A DNA stretch of 64,000 bases from Microbacterium sp. C7(2022) (GTDB lineage Bacteria > Actinomycetota > Actinomycetes > Actinomycetales > Microbacteriaceae), in contig NZ_JAPEHV010000008.1 in assembly GCF_028823665.1 (NCBI RefSeq), forward strand, positions 1 to 64,000, read 5' to 3'. The notes under the pieces are model-generated. The model had not been told where the DNA came from and ran no database searches. It saw only the letters and a program-made list of their open reading frames with translations. A program made the translations under genes and the position numbers. Shown here in pieces: positions 16,402 through 25,737 of the stretch. Positions within the stretch are counted from its first letter, which is position 1. Every line of letters starts with the position of its first letter.

Positions 16402-17826
16402 ATGCCCACGAAGTACGACCTCGCCATCATCGGATCGGGCGGTGGTGCGTTCGCCGCCGCGATCCGCGCGACCACGCTCGGCAAGTCGGTGGTGATGATC
16501 GAGCGCGGGACGCTCGGTGGCACCTGCGTGAACACCGGCTGCGTGCCGTCGAAGGCCCTGATCGCCGCGGCCGACGCACGGCACTCCGCGGCCGACGCCG
16601 CCGACCGGTTCCCGGGGATCGCGACGACGGCGGGGCCAGTGGACATGCCCGCCCTGATCGCCGGGAAGCAGGCGCTGGTCGAGTCGCTGCGGGGCGAGAA
16701 GTACGCCGACGTCGCCGACTCCTACGGTTGGGCCGTCCGCCGCGGCGACGCCGCGTTCGCCGGCACCCCCGACGCACCGGTCCTCCAGGTCGCCGGGGAC
16801 GACGGGAGCACCGAGACGATCGAGGCCGGGCACTACCTGGTCGCGACCGGCTCTCGGCCGTGGGCCCCGCCGATCGACGGCCTGGACCAGACCGGGTACC
16901 TGACCTCGACCACGGCGATGGAGCTGACCGAACTCCCTGAGTCCCTGCTCGTGCTCGGCGGCGGCTACGTCGCCCTGGAGCAGGCGCAGCTGTTCGCCCG
17001 GCTCGGCTCCCAGGTCACCGTGCTGGTCCGGTCCCGGCTCGCGTCGAAGGAGGAGCCGGAGGTGTCCAGGACGCTGCAGGAGGTGTTCGCCGACGAGGGC
17101 ATCCGGGTGGTCCGCCGCGCGCTGCCGACGCGGGTGTCCCGCGACGCCGCGACCGGGCAGGCCGTCGTCACCGCGGACGTCGCCGGCGGCCGGGAGGAGT
17201 TCCGCGCCGACCAGGTGCTCGTCGCCCTCGGACGACGACCGGCCACCGATGGGCTCGGCCTCGACAGGGTCGGGGTCAAGACCGGGGACCTCGGCGAGGT
17301 GGTCGTCTCCGACCGGATGCAGTCCTCCCACCCGCGGATCTGGGCCGCGGGCGACGTGACCGGCCACCCCGAGTTCGTCTACGTCGCCGCCCACCACGGC
17401 ACCCTCGTCGCCGAGAACGCGTTCGCCGACGCCGATCGGGCCGTGGACTACGCCCGACTGCCGAGGGTGACGTTCACCGGCCCGGCGATCGGCGCGGTCG
17501 GGATGACCGAGAAGGACGTCGTCGCCGCCGGGATCCGCTGCGACTGCCGCGTCCTGCCCCTGCACCACGTGCCCCGCGCACTGGTCAACCGCGACACCCG
17601 CGGCTTCGTCAAGATCGTCGTGGACGCCGACACCGGGAAGATCCTCGGCATCACCGCCGTCGCCAAGGACGCCGGCGAGCTCGCCGCCGCCGGGGTCCAC
17701 GTGCTCGGCAAGACGGTCGCCGAGGTCGCCGACGCCTGGGCCCCCTACCTGACCATGGCCGAGGGCATCCGGATCGCCGCCAAGGCCTTCACCACCGACC
17801 CGTCGCTCCTGTCGTGCTGCGCGTGA
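16402..17826 (+). CDS. merA: Mercuric reductase
   Basis: A 474-residue FAD/NADPH-dependent disulfide oxidoreductase that reduces Hg(II) to volatile Hg(0). Visible are the FAD fold IIGSGGGAFAAAIRA, the redox pair GGTCVNTGCVPSK, the NADPH fold VLGGGYVALEQAQLFARLG, the second FAD contact RIWAAGDVTG, and the C-terminal vicinal cysteine tail SLLSCCA that receives Hg. There is no N-terminal MerP-like domain. ATG 16402 follows CGGGAG. The stop is 20 bases from the merB start, in one operon. Confidence 0.95.
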   Translation: MPTKYDLAIIGSGGGAFAAAIRATTLGKSVVMIERGTLGGTCVNTGCVPSKALIAAADARHSAADAADRFPGIATTAGPVDMPALIAGKQALVESLRGEKYADVADSYGWAVRRGDAAFAGTPDAPVLQVAGDDGSTETIEAGHYLVATGSRPWAPPIDGLDQTGYLTSTTAMELTELPESLLVLGGGYVALEQAQLFARLGSQVTVLVRSRLASKEEPEVSRTLQEVFADEGIRVVRRALPTRVSRDAATGQAVVTADVAGGREEFRADQVLVALGRRPATDGLGLDRVGVKTGDLGEVVVSDRMQSSHPRIWAAGDVTGHPEFVYVAAHHGTLVAENAFADADRAVDYARLPRVTFTGPAIGAVGMTEKDVVAAGIRCDCRVLPLHHVPRALVNRDTRGFVKIVVDADTGKILGITAVAKDAGELAAAGVHVLGKTVAEVADAWAPYLTMAEGIRIAAKAFTTDPSLLSCCA

Positions 17827-17846
17827 ACGAACTGGAGGAACCCACG

Positions 17847-18497
17847 ATGTCTGACCTCAGCATGCAACTGCCCGAGCGGCTCAGCCGACTGGGAGAGACC
17901 GGCCTGCTCATCCCGCTGCTGCGGCTGCTCGCCGACGGTGACCCCGTCACCGTCCAACAGCTGTCCGTGGCTGCGGGCCGCACGATCGACGAGGTACGGC
18001 TCGGACTGGCCGCGATGCAGGACACCGAGTACGACGACCCGGGCCGAATCGTCGGCCAGGGCCTCACGCTGCGCCCTACACCGCACCGGTTCACCGTCGA
18101 CGGTGAGGAGCTCTACACCTGGTGCGCCCTGGACACCCTCATCTTCCCGGCCCTCCTCGATCGCCCAGCGCGCGTGGAGTCCGTCTCCCCGGCCAGCGGA
18201 GAGACGATCCGCGTCACCATCGATCCGGTTGCCGGTGTCACCGGCGTCACACCCCCGAGCGCCGTGGTGTCGCTGGTGAACCTGGAGCAGATCACCTCGA
18301 TCCGCTCGGCCTTCTGCAACCAGGTGCACTATTTCGCCTCCGTCGACGACGCCACCGGGTGGCTCTCTGAGCATCCCGGTGCCGAGGTGGTGTCGGTGGC
18401 CGAGGCCTACCGGATCGGCAACGAGCTCACAACGAGCCTGCTCGACCTGCTTCAGGACGACACCCCGGTGGCCGACGACTGTCCCCGCTGCTGTTGA
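17847..18497 (+). CDS. merB: Alkylmercury (organomercurial) lyase
   Basis: A 216-residue MerB that cleaves the C-Hg bond of organomercurials and passes Hg(II) to MerA. The catalytic set is visible: YTWCALDTLIF gives Cys plus Asp three residues later, and IRSAFCNQVHYF gives the second Cys. The N-terminal winged-helix-like part and a C-terminal DDCPRCC tail follow the actinobacterial pattern. ATG 17847 is preceded by GGAGGAA. It makes this a broad-spectrum mercury operon. Confidence 0.93.
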   Translation: MSDLSMQLPERLSRLGETGLLIPLLRLLADGDPVTVQQLSVAAGRTIDEVRLGLAAMQDTEYDDPGRIVGQGLTLRPTPHRFTVDGEELYTWCALDTLIFPALLDRPARVESVSPASGETIRVTIDPVAGVTGVTPPSAVVSLVNLEQITSIRSAFCNQVHYFASVDDATGWLSEHPGAEVVSVAEAYRIGNELTTSLLDLLQDDTPVADDCPRCC

Positions 18498-18526
18498 CCC
18501 GCGACACAGAAGGATTCGAGAACGCT

Positions 18527-18826
18527 ATGACCTCCAAACACGACGACCGAACGCGAGGCGGTGGCCTACTCCTGGGAGCCGGTGCCGTGCTCCTCATGAC
18601 GATCTGCTGCGCGCTGCCCGTGCTCATCGCCGGCGGAATGCTTACTGGCATCGGCGGGCTCCTTCTCGGCAACCCGCGGGTGATCGGCGTGGGCATTGCG
18701 CTCCTCGCGATCGTGCTGCTCGTCGTCGTCCGCCGCCGAACCCGCCGCGGCCGTGTCGAACCTGACTGCTGCCCGCCCACCGAATCCGCTCACCGCACCG
18801 ACCCGAAGGGCGAACAGAACCAATGA
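18527..18826 (+). CDS. Small CC-motif membrane protein, MerT/MerF-like
   Basis: A 99-residue membrane protein with two helices. The first carries TICCALPVLIAGG, a vicinal cysteine pair followed by Pro as in the first helix of mercury importers MerT and MerF; a further CC lies in the C-terminal tail (EPDCCPP). It probably moves Hg(II) inwards to MerA. Overall similarity to MerT is low, so the assignment rests on the CC motif and operon position. A TTG start at 18494 overlapping merB is possible; ATG 18527 is preferred because of the AGAAGGA upstream. Confidence 0.65.
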   Translation: MTSKHDDRTRGGGLLLGAGAVLLMTICCALPVLIAGGMLTGIGGLLLGNPRVIGVGIALLAIVLLVVVRRRTRRGRVEPDCCPPTESAHRTDPKGEQNQ

Positions 18827-19341
18827 TCAGCTCCCGCGCCCGTCGTTCGCTCGCCACCCTCCTGCTCGCAGGCTCGCTCATCCTGACCGCCTGCGGCACC
18901 GTTGATAAGGATCCCGTCTCTGCCGAGACTGCCACCGCCGCGACGGTGACCAGCATCGACGCTCAGCGGATCAGCCTGCCCGCCGCCGGGAAGCCCACCG
19001 CGGTGTTCTTCTTCTCCGTCGGCTGCGGCGAATGCGTCGGCGGAGTCCGATCCCTCGGTCAGGCGGCAGCCGCGGCCGAGGAGGCCGGCATCGATGCCCA
19101 GTTCCTCGCCGTCGACATGGATCCGCGCGAACCTACCGAGACCATTCAGAGGTTCATGGAGTACGTCGACGCCGTGCATGTCCCCGCCGCCATCGACGAG
19201 GGCGCGGCGCTGTCCCAGCGCTTCGGGGTCGCCGCGCTGTCTACACTGATCATCGTCGACAGTGACGGACAGGTGACCTTCCGCGCCACCGACCCCGACG
19301 CCGATACGATCGTCTCCGCGCTCCACAAGGCCGGGGCCTGA
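18823..19341 (+). CDS. Thioredoxin-like lipoprotein of the mer operon
   Basis: A 172-residue secreted lipoprotein with a basic N-terminus, hydrophobic stretch and lipobox LTAC at residues 22-25. A thioredoxin-fold domain follows, with GCGEC in place of WCGPC and a cis-Pro-poor LSTLIIVDSDG segment. It may scavenge extracellular Hg(II) with its cysteine pair or be a redox partner of the adjacent CcdA-like protein. It overlaps the previous gene by four bases (ATGA). It takes the place of the periplasmic MerP of Gram-negative operons; this role is inferred. Confidence 0.75.
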   Translation: MISSRARRSLATLLLAGSLILTACGTVDKDPVSAETATAATVTSIDAQRISLPAAGKPTAVFFFSVGCGECVGGVRSLGQAAAAAEEAGIDAQFLAVDMDPREPTETIQRFMEYVDAVHVPAAIDEGAALSQRFGVAALSTLIIVDSDGQVTFRATDPDADTIVSALHKAGA

Positions 19342-19344
19342 GCG

Positions 19345-20265
19345 ATGGGCGGACTCCTCGCCCTTGCCTTCGCCGCCGGGATGATCGCCCCCGTCAATCC
19401 CTGCGGCTTCGCGCTGCTCCCGGCCTGGATCACCCATGCGCTGGGCGACGCCGCCTCTTCCTCAGCCCCGGTGCGCCTGCTGCGCGCCCTACGGGCTGGC
19501 CTCGCGCTGACGATCGGGTTTGCGGGCACGCTCGCCTTGGCTGGCGTCGCGGTAAGCGCCGGCGCACGGGGCCTGATCCAGGCCGCCCCAGCCCTCGGCC
19601 TCGCCGTCGGGATCCTGTTGGTGCTGCTCGGCGGGGCGATGCTAGCCGGACGCTCTATGTCCCTCCGGCTTCCCGGCATACCCGGCCGCGCAATCGAACG
19701 GCTGCCCAGCGCCGTGCGCATGGTCGTCTTCGGCGTCGGCTACGCCGCGGCCTCGCTGTCGTGCACCTTCGGCGTACTCCTCGCGGTCATCGCCCAGGCC
19801 CAGGCGACAGCCAGTTTCGTCGGGCTGCTCCTCGTCTTCGCCATCTATGCCGCCGGCTCCGCCACCGTCCTGCTGCTTGTCGCCGTGGTCGCCGCCGTAG
19901 CCGGTTCTGTGCTGTCCAGGCGGATCGCCGCACTGACACGATTCGTTCCCAAGGTCACCGCCGCCGTCCTGATCCTCACCGGCGTCTACCTGGCTTGGTA
20001 CTGGTTTCCAGTTGTCGTCGGCGATGCCCCTTCCGCAGGGCGCACCGACGTCGCCGCTGTCTCGGCGACGATATCGAACTGGCTCCAAAGCAACACCGGC
20101 GTCATCGCCGGCCTGTCTACCACCGTGGTGCTCATCGTGCTACTAAGCGGATTCCTTCATCAACGCCGTCGGAACTCCGGACGGAGGACCGAGGAGGACT
20201 GCTGCGACCCTCAGTCGACGCACTCTCCCGGGGACCGGCCGAGCGTGCCGACCGAGCGGCATTGA
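19345..20265 (+). CDS. CcdA/DsbD-type membrane protein of the mer operon
   Basis: A 306-residue membrane protein with about seven or eight helices. The paired redox cysteines of CcdA/DsbD are present in NPCGFALLP (helix 1) and SLSCTFGVLL (middle), and a CC pair is at the C-terminus (EEDCCDP). CcdA carries electrons across the membrane to thioredoxin-like partners; the lipoprotein three bases upstream is the obvious partner. In a mer operon the pair may instead serve as an Hg(II) transport route. The CC tail, unusual for CcdA, favours metal handling. Confidence 0.8.
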   Translation: MGGLLALAFAAGMIAPVNPCGFALLPAWITHALGDAASSSAPVRLLRALRAGLALTIGFAGTLALAGVAVSAGARGLIQAAPALGLAVGILLVLLGGAMLAGRSMSLRLPGIPGRAIERLPSAVRMVVFGVGYAAASLSCTFGVLLAVIAQAQATASFVGLLLVFAIYAAGSATVLLLVAVVAAVAGSVLSRRIAALTRFVPKVTAAVLILTGVYLAWYWFPVVVGDAPSAGRTDVAAVSATISNWLQSNTGVIAGLSTTVVLIVLLSGFLHQRRRNSGRRTEEDCCDPQSTHSPGDRPSVPTERH

Positions 20266-20490
20266 GCGGCTCCTGCACGTCAAGGTCATACGACGTGGTT
20301 GACCGGAACGACGAACTCGGACACCAGACGCCCTCCCACCCGACGCCGATCATCGGACACGGCGTGGGTGTTGTTCGTGGCCTATGTCGAAGGAGAGCGC
20401 GGCCACGATCAGGACGAGTTGACCGCCGAGCAGAATCGGTGCCGCCCGATTCTCACGACGTGACATCCCTGGAAACGTCATCGTCAGATT

Positions 20491-23079
20491 TCAGTGCAGG
20501 ACGACTGGGAGGGGCATGCCGACGCGCTCGACGACCGCGGCGGCGTAGGCGGTGCTGTTCGCGCCGATCGCGTTGGACCAGGCGATCGCGGAGGAGATGT
20601 CCAGGCCAGTCAGCCGGCTGAGAACGACGGGTGGGAGTTCCTGCGCGAGCGCTATCAGCGCGCCGGTGCGGGCAAGTCGCGGCGGGATGCCGGCAGCGCG
20701 GAGCCGGGTATTCAGCGTGTCGGGGGCCATGTGATGCCCGGCCCGGGTTCCGGGATAGACCCACTCCTGTTCGATGCTCTCCACGAACATGCGAGGCGCG
20801 GTGCGGTTGCTGGCGGCTCCCGCGGCCGCCGGCGCGAGCTCGGCGGGGAGCACGAGAGGTTCCTGGCCGAGGCGGACGACCACGGCCTGGTCCGTGACGG
20901 TGACGTCTTCCGCGCGCAACTGGACGATCTTCGCCGCCCGGACGCCGAACATGAGCATCAGCCCCGCGGCGAGCTTCGTGTGCGGGTTGATGGACGGGTC
21001 GGAGGTGACATCGGCGAGCAGCCGCCAGCGTTCCTCGTCGCTCATGGCTTGCGGGCTCAAGGCTCCTGATGGCGGGCGTGGAGCGGTGAGCGGTCGGGAT
21101 GCGCCGGCCCGTGCGGTCCAGGTCAGGAAGTGGTGCAGGAACGGGCGTCGGCCGCCGGTGAGCCATTCATCGACATCCGCCTGGGTGAGGGACACGAGAG
21201 AACCTCCGCGGGTATGGATCCATTCCAGCAGTTCGATGATCCCCGCGATCTCGAGCCGCCGCCAGGACAGCTGGCCTGATCGGGACGGCATCGTGTTGCG
21301 GCGCAGTGCGCGCAGGTGTCGCCATCGCGCGTATTGGGTGACGGTGCGCTGTTCACCCGGGTCGGGGATCTCGGCAAGTGCGCTGTCGAGCCAGAGCTCG
21401 AACCGGGCGAGCAGCTCGTCCCGCGGTGGGAGCAGCCCGTGGTCGATGAGCACGGACCGAACCGCTCGGGTCTGATACTCCGAGCCGGCCTGGTCGAGGT
21501 AGGCGTGAGTGCGCAGGGATGGGGCGGTGAGCACTCGGGTGATCAGCGTGCAGGCGACGGTGCCGCGTTCGAAGGCGTAGACGATCTTCGACGGAGCACC
21601 CTGGAACCACCGCTCTCGCAGATGCGCGATGCGTGCATCGGAGGCGGCGAGCTCGTCGGGCACCATCTCCCGGATCATCTGATCGGCTCGGCAACGGGGG
21701 CAGAGCTTCGCGATCAGCCGTGTGATGGTCCCGCAGCTGGTGCAGGGGCGGAACGACTCCGGTTGGCGGGGATAGCAGAGCGGGCAGAACGGCCGGCCCT
21801 CGATCCGGCCGTTCACTATCCGAGCGTCTCCGCAGCTTGTGCAGGTCTCGATGATCGGCGGAACGCAGGCCCAGCAGAGATAGCCGGAGCCGTCTTCGGT
21901 GCGCTTGTGGCGCAGCCGGACCTCCCCGCAGCTCACGCAGGGCTGGCGAGGGTTGGAGCACTGCTCGCAGGCGGCGCGCGCGGTTCCCGGCCAGCGGCAT
22001 TGCCGCTCGTTCCCGCAGATCGTGCAGGTGTCGACGCTGGCCTTGTCGGAGCAGGGTTTGCAGATCGCTTTCTCGCTGCCGTGGAACAAACAGGGCGCAA
22101 GCTCCCCGCAGTCCGTGCAGGTGTCCAGCCGGGAGGAGCTCCGACACGTTGAACACAGCGGGCCCTCCGGGCTGCGGTAGGCGATCAGTCGATGGTTGCC
22201 GCAGCTCACGCAGACGGCGTTCTCGTCGGGGAGCTTGTTCGTGCAGCGTTGGCAGAGTCGCCGCCCGTCGGAGAGCACCCGCTCCAGGTTGGTGACGTCG
22301 TCGCAGCCATCGCAGGGGGCATGGCGCGCGATCCGGTAGCAGCGTCGGCAGCTCACTCGTCCCTCGACGCGTTCGGTGAGCGTGCGCGTGGTGCCGCAGC
22401 CTCCGCAGCGTCGTTCGGGCAGACGCGCGCCGTCCGCGTGGAGAAGGTCGTAGAACGTGCCGAACAGCACAGAGCCCGCGGCCGGGTCGGAGAACCACTC
22501 CGCGCCGTGGGCCTGCAGCTCGAGCATCAGCCGCACTCGGCGGTCCCTCCCGTCCGCCGCCATCTGCTCCACCGCTCGAAGGATGGTCGCGGTCGCGACA
22601 CGGCGATGGCGGCGGACTTGCTCGACGATGCGCTCGGCCGCTTCGGGTTTCATGTCGACCCAGCATCGTTTGCAGTACGCGCTCTCACCGGGCCCTGTCT
22701 GCACGCGGCGGGTGTGCCCGCAACGATCACAGAGTCCGCTCCTGGAAGCGAGACGGCGACCGCATGGAGCGCAGATCCGCCCGGTCGGCGTGCGCTGCAG
22801 CAGCTTCCGCAGCCCGCCGCAGTGTGCGCAACGCGGCGGTCGGACAGTCCGCGCTCCAGCCTCGTGGAGGCGAAGCAACAGACTTGCCAGAGCCGGCGTG
22901 GTCTGCGGATCCGCCGCGGTGAGCAGCCCGGGTGCCTGCGTGACCAGGTCGAGCGTCCGGCGGGCAACCGGCAGCTGCCGGAACGAGCCGTTCACGATCT
23001 CGGCGATCCGCTCACGCGGAAGAGCCTGCTCGACGGCGGCGATCTGCGTGGTCAGCGCGGCGAAGACCGGGTCAAGCAT
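20491..23079 (-). CDS. Zinc-ribbon array protein with C-terminal tyrosine-recombinase-like domain
   Basis: An 862-residue protein in three parts. Residues 1-80 are helical. About residues 82-470 carry 20 CxxC knuckles that pair into roughly ten tandem zinc ribbons (first CAHCGG, last CPRCRAD). From about 640 on there is a phage-integrase-like domain: LAAGLMLMFGVRAAKIVQLR with the first catalytic Arg, a IPPRLARTGALIALA segment where box II His-x-x-Arg normally sits, and a final AIAWSNAIGANSTAYAA with a candidate Tyr. The catalytic His residues look replaced, so activity is uncertain. Similar long recombinases occur in actinobacterial mobile DNA, but the function is not established to my knowledge. 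It overlaps the upstream regulator gene by eight bases. Confidence 0.7.
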   Translation of the reverse strand: MLDPVFAALTTQIAAVEQALPRERIAEIVNGSFRQLPVARRTLDLVTQAPGLLTAADPQTTPALASLLLRLHEAGARTVRPPRCAHCGGLRKLLQRTPTGRICAPCGRRLASRSGLCDRCGHTRRVQTGPGESAYCKRCWVDMKPEAAERIVEQVRRHRRVATATILRAVEQMAADGRDRRVRLMLELQAHGAEWFSDPAAGSVLFGTFYDLLHADGARLPERRCGGCGTTRTLTERVEGRVSCRRCYRIARHAPCDGCDDVTNLERVLSDGRRLCQRCTNKLPDENAVCVSCGNHRLIAYRSPEGPLCSTCRSSSRLDTCTDCGELAPCLFHGSEKAICKPCSDKASVDTCTICGNERQCRWPGTARAACEQCSNPRQPCVSCGEVRLRHKRTEDGSGYLCWACVPPIIETCTSCGDARIVNGRIEGRPFCPLCYPRQPESFRPCTSCGTITRLIAKLCPRCRADQMIREMVPDELAASDARIAHLRERWFQGAPSKIVYAFERGTVACTLITRVLTAPSLRTHAYLDQAGSEYQTRAVRSVLIDHGLLPPRDELLARFELWLDSALAEIPDPGEQRTVTQYARWRHLRALRRNTMPSRSGQLSWRRLEIAGIIELLEWIHTRGGSLVSLTQADVDEWLTGGRRPFLHHFLTWTARAGASRPLTAPRPPSGALSPQAMSDEERWRLLADVTSDPSINPHTKLAAGLMLMFGVRAAKIVQLRAEDVTVTDQAVVVRLGQEPLVLPAELAPAAAGAASNRTAPRMFVESIEQEWVYPGTRAGHHMAPDTLNTRLRAAGIPPRLARTGALIALAQELPPVVLSRLTGLDISSAIAWSNAIGANSTAYAAAVVERVGMPLPVVLH

Positions 23080-23428
23080 CCGGCGGGAGAATCTGCGCCC
23101 TACGCGGCTTCAGGCCCGACTCCCGGAGTCGGTTCGTCGCCGAATCGCCCCGCTCCGGCCCAGGATCGGTCGTCCCGGTCGCTGCGACCGCGCTGCCGAG
23201 GACCACCCGCGGCGCGAGCTCCTCGAACGTGCAATCGAAGATGTCCAGCAGCGCGACCAGCGCCTGCATGTTCATCCGCTCCGGCTTCTCCGCGGCGAGC
23301 CGATATACCTGGCTCGTCGACAAGTAGACGCCCCGCTCTTCCAGCAGCGGGACCAGCTTCGTCGTGGAGAACATTCCCGCCGCCGCCATCACCTCCCGAA
23401 GCCGCCACTCAAACCCGATCAGTCTCAT
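23072..23428 (-). CDS. XRE-type helix-turn-helix regulator
   Basis: A 118-residue regulator with a Cro/C1-like core: LVPLLEERGVYLSTSQVYRL and MQALVALLDIFDCTFEELA. It is followed by a low-complexity tail. It is the first gene of a two-gene operon with the zinc-ribbon recombinase and probably controls or guides it. ATG 23428 has AGGAAGAGAG upstream. IS6100 lies 68 bp before the start, so the original promoter may be disrupted. Confidence 0.8.
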   Translation of the reverse strand: MRLIGFEWRLREVMAAAGMFSTTKLVPLLEERGVYLSTSQVYRLAAEKPERMNMQALVALLDIFDCTFEELAPRVVLGSAVAATGTTDPGPERGDSATNRLRESGLKPRRAQILPPDA

Positions 23429-23496
23429 CGCCCGCTCTCTTCCTCATCGCGCGGCCTGTGCCGCGTCTTCTCGATCGCCTGACTCATCATCGTGTT

Positions 23497-24376
23497 GGCT
23501 CTGTTGCAAAAATCGTGAAGCTTGAGCATGCTTGGCGGAGATTGGACGGACGGAACGATGACGGATTTCAAGTGGCGCCATTTCCAGGGTGATGTGATCC
23601 TGTGGGCGGTGCGCTGGTATTGTCGCTATCCGATCAGCTATCGCGACCTTGAGGAAATGCTGGCGGAACGCGGCATTTCGGTCGACCATACGACGATCTA
23701 TCGCTGGGTCCAGTGCTACGCCCCGGAGATGGAGAAGCGGCTGCGCTGGTTCTGGCGGCGTGGCTTTGATCCGAGCTGGCGCCTGGATGAAACCTACGTC
23801 AAGGTGCGGGGCAAGTGGACCTACCTGTACCGGGCAGTCGACAAGCGGGGCGACACGATCGATTTCTACCTGTCGCCGACCCGCAGCGCCAAGGCAGCGA
23901 AGCGGTTCCTGGGCAAGGCCCTGCGAGGCCTGAAGCACTGGGAAAAGCCTGCCACGCTCAATACCGACAAAGCGCCGAGCTATGGTGCAGCGATCACCGA
24001 ATTGAAGCGCGAAGGAAAGCTGGACCGGGAGACGGCCCACCGGCAGGTGAAGTATCTCAATAACGTGATCGAGGCCGATCACGGAAAGCTCAAGATACTG
24101 ATCAAGCCGGTGCGCGGTTTCAAATCGATCCCCACGGCCTATGCCACGATCAAGGGATTCGAAGTCATGCGAGCCCTGCGCAAAGGACAGGCTCGCCCCT
24201 GGTGCCTGCAGCCCGGCATCAGGGGCGAGGTGCGCCTTGTGGAGAGAGCTTTTGGCATTGGGCCCTCGGCGCTGACGGAGGCCATGGGCATGCTCAACCA
24301 CCATTTCGCAGCAGCCGCCTGATCGGCGCAGAGCGACAGCCTACCTCTGACTGCCGCCAATCTTTGCAACAGAGCC
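23497..24376 (+). mobile_element. IS6100, complete
   Basis: 880 bp with 14-bp terminal inverted repeats GGCTCTGTTGCAAA (23497-23510) and TTTGCAACAGAGCC (24363-24376); length and ends are those of IS6100. It cuts intI1 on its right. No matching 8-bp duplication is seen around it, consistent with deletion or recombination after insertion. Confidence 0.97.
23558..24322 (+). CDS. tnpA: IS6100 transposase
   Basis: 254-residue IS6-family DDE transposase starting [20 protein letters not shown], with [12 protein letters not shown] (first Asp), [11 protein letters not shown] (second Asp) and [11 protein letters not shown] (Glu). It makes replicative cointegrates; pairs of IS6 elements mobilise DNA between them. 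Only one copy is present in this window. Confidence 0.97.
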
Positions 24377-25058
24377 GCCAGGAATGCCCGGCGCGCGGAT
24401 ACTTCCGCTCAAGGGCGTCGGGAAGCGCAACGCCGCTGCGGCCCTCGGCCTGGTCCTTCAGCCACCATGCCCGTGCACGCGACAGCTGCTCGCGCAGGCT
24501 GGGTGCCAAGCTCTCGGGTAACATCAAGGCCCGATCCTTGGAGCCCTTGCCCTCCCGCACGATGATCGTGCCGTGATCGAAATCCAGATCCTTGACCCGC
24601 AGTTGCAAACCCTCACTGATCCGCATGCCCGTTCCATACAGAAGCTGGGCGAACAAACGATGCTCGCCTTCCAGAAAACCGAGGATGCGAACCACTTCAT
24701 CCGGGGTCAGCACCACCGGCAAGCGCCGCGACGGCCGAGGTCTTCCGATCTCCTGAAGCCAGGGCAGATCCGTGCACAGCACCTTGCCGTAGAAGAACAG
24801 CAAGGCCGCCAATGCCTGACGATGCGTGGAGACCGAAACCTTGCGCTCGTTCGCCAGCCAGGACAGAAATGCCTCGACTTCGCTGCTGCCCAAGGTTGCC
24901 GGGTGACGCACACCGTGGAAACGGATGAAGGCACGAACCCAGTGGACATAAGCCTGTTCGGTTCGTAAGCTGTAATGCAAGTAGCGTATGCGCTCACGCA
25001 ACTGGTCCAGAACCTTGACCGAACGCAGCGGTGGTAACGGCGCAGTGGCGGTTTTCAT
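24377..25058 (-). pseudogene. intI1: Class 1 integron integrase, truncated by IS6100
   Basis: Identical in style to IntI1 from [20 protein letters not shown] to about residue 227 ([10 protein letters not shown]), after which the reading frame enters IS6100. The usual enzyme has 337 residues; the box II His-x-x-Arg and catalytic Tyr are lost, so the integron cannot add or shuffle cassettes with its own enzyme. The retained part still contains the cassette promoter Pc. Confidence 0.97.
24943..24971 (+). promoter_or_regulatory. Integron cassette promoter Pc, weak variant (PcW)
   Basis: TGGACA (24943-24948) and TAAGCT (24966-24971) with a 17-bp spacer inside intI1, reading towards the cassettes. 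This is the weak Pc version. The downstream P2 position (TTGTTA near 25064 and TACAGT near 25084) has the short inactive spacer. Confidence 0.92.
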
Positions 25059-25129
25059 GGCTTGTTATGACTGTTTTTTTGTACAGTCTATGCCTCGGGC
25101 ATCCAAGCAGCAAGCGCGTTACGCCGTGG

Positions 25130-25200
25130 GTCGATGTTTGATGTTATGGAGCAGCAACGATGTTACGCAGCAGGGCAGTCGCCCTAAAACAAAGTTAGGC
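25130..25200 (+). other. attI1: attI1 recombination site
   Basis: Standard class 1 attI1 sequence ending in AAAGTTAGGC; the crossover point is between G25194 and T25195, where the first cassette begins. Confidence 0.9.
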
Positions 25201-25203
25201 CGC

Positions 25204-25737
25204 ATGGACACAACGCAGGTCACATTGATACACAAAATTCTAGCTGCGGCAGATGAGCGAAATCTGCCGCTCTGGATCGGTGGGGGCTGGGCGATCGATG
25301 CACGGCTAGGGCGTGTAACACGCAAGCACGATGATATTGATCTGACGTTTCCCGGCGAGAGGCGCGGCGAGCTCGAGGCAATAGTTGAAATGCTCGGCGG
25401 GCGCGTCATGGAGGAGTTGGACTATGGATTCTTAGCGGAGATCGGGGATGAGTTACTTGACTGCGAACCTGCTTGGTGGGCAGACGAAGCGTATGAAATC
25501 GCGGAGGCTCCGCAGGGCTCGTGCCCAGAGGCGGCTGAGGGCGTCATCGCCGGGCGGCCAGTCCGTTGTAACAGCTGGGAGGCGATCATCTGGGATTACT
25601 TTTACTATGCCGATGAAGTACCACCAGTGGACTGGCCTACAAAGCACAAAGAGTCCTACAGGCTCGCATGCACCTCACTCGGGGCGGAAAAGGTTGAGGT
25701 CTTGCGTGCCGCTTTCAGGTCGCGATATGCGGCCTAA
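25204..25737 (+). CDS. aadB: Aminoglycoside 2''-O-nucleotidyltransferase ANT(2'')-Ia
   Basis: 177-residue AadB (MDTTQVTLIHKILAAADERN to FRSRYAA), with the nucleotidyltransferase motif WIGGGWAIDA and metal-binding HDDIDLTF. It adenylylates gentamicin, kanamycin and tobramycin. First cassette of the integron, 591 bp from 25195 to 25785, which equals the normal aadB cassette size. Expressed from Pc. Confidence 0.96.
   Translation: MDTTQVTLIHKILAAADERNLPLWIGGGWAIDARLGRVTRKHDDIDLTFPGERRGELEAIVEMLGGRVMEELDYGFLAEIGDELLDCEPAWWADEAYEIAEAPQGSCPEAAEGVIAGRPVRCNSWEAIIWDYFYYADEVPPVDWPTKHKESYRLACTSLGAEKVEVLRAAFRSRYAA

Noticed and set aside
15802..17700. 632-codon minus-strand frame opposite merA
   Set aside because: Antisense to merA and merR region; its end runs in another frame of merR.
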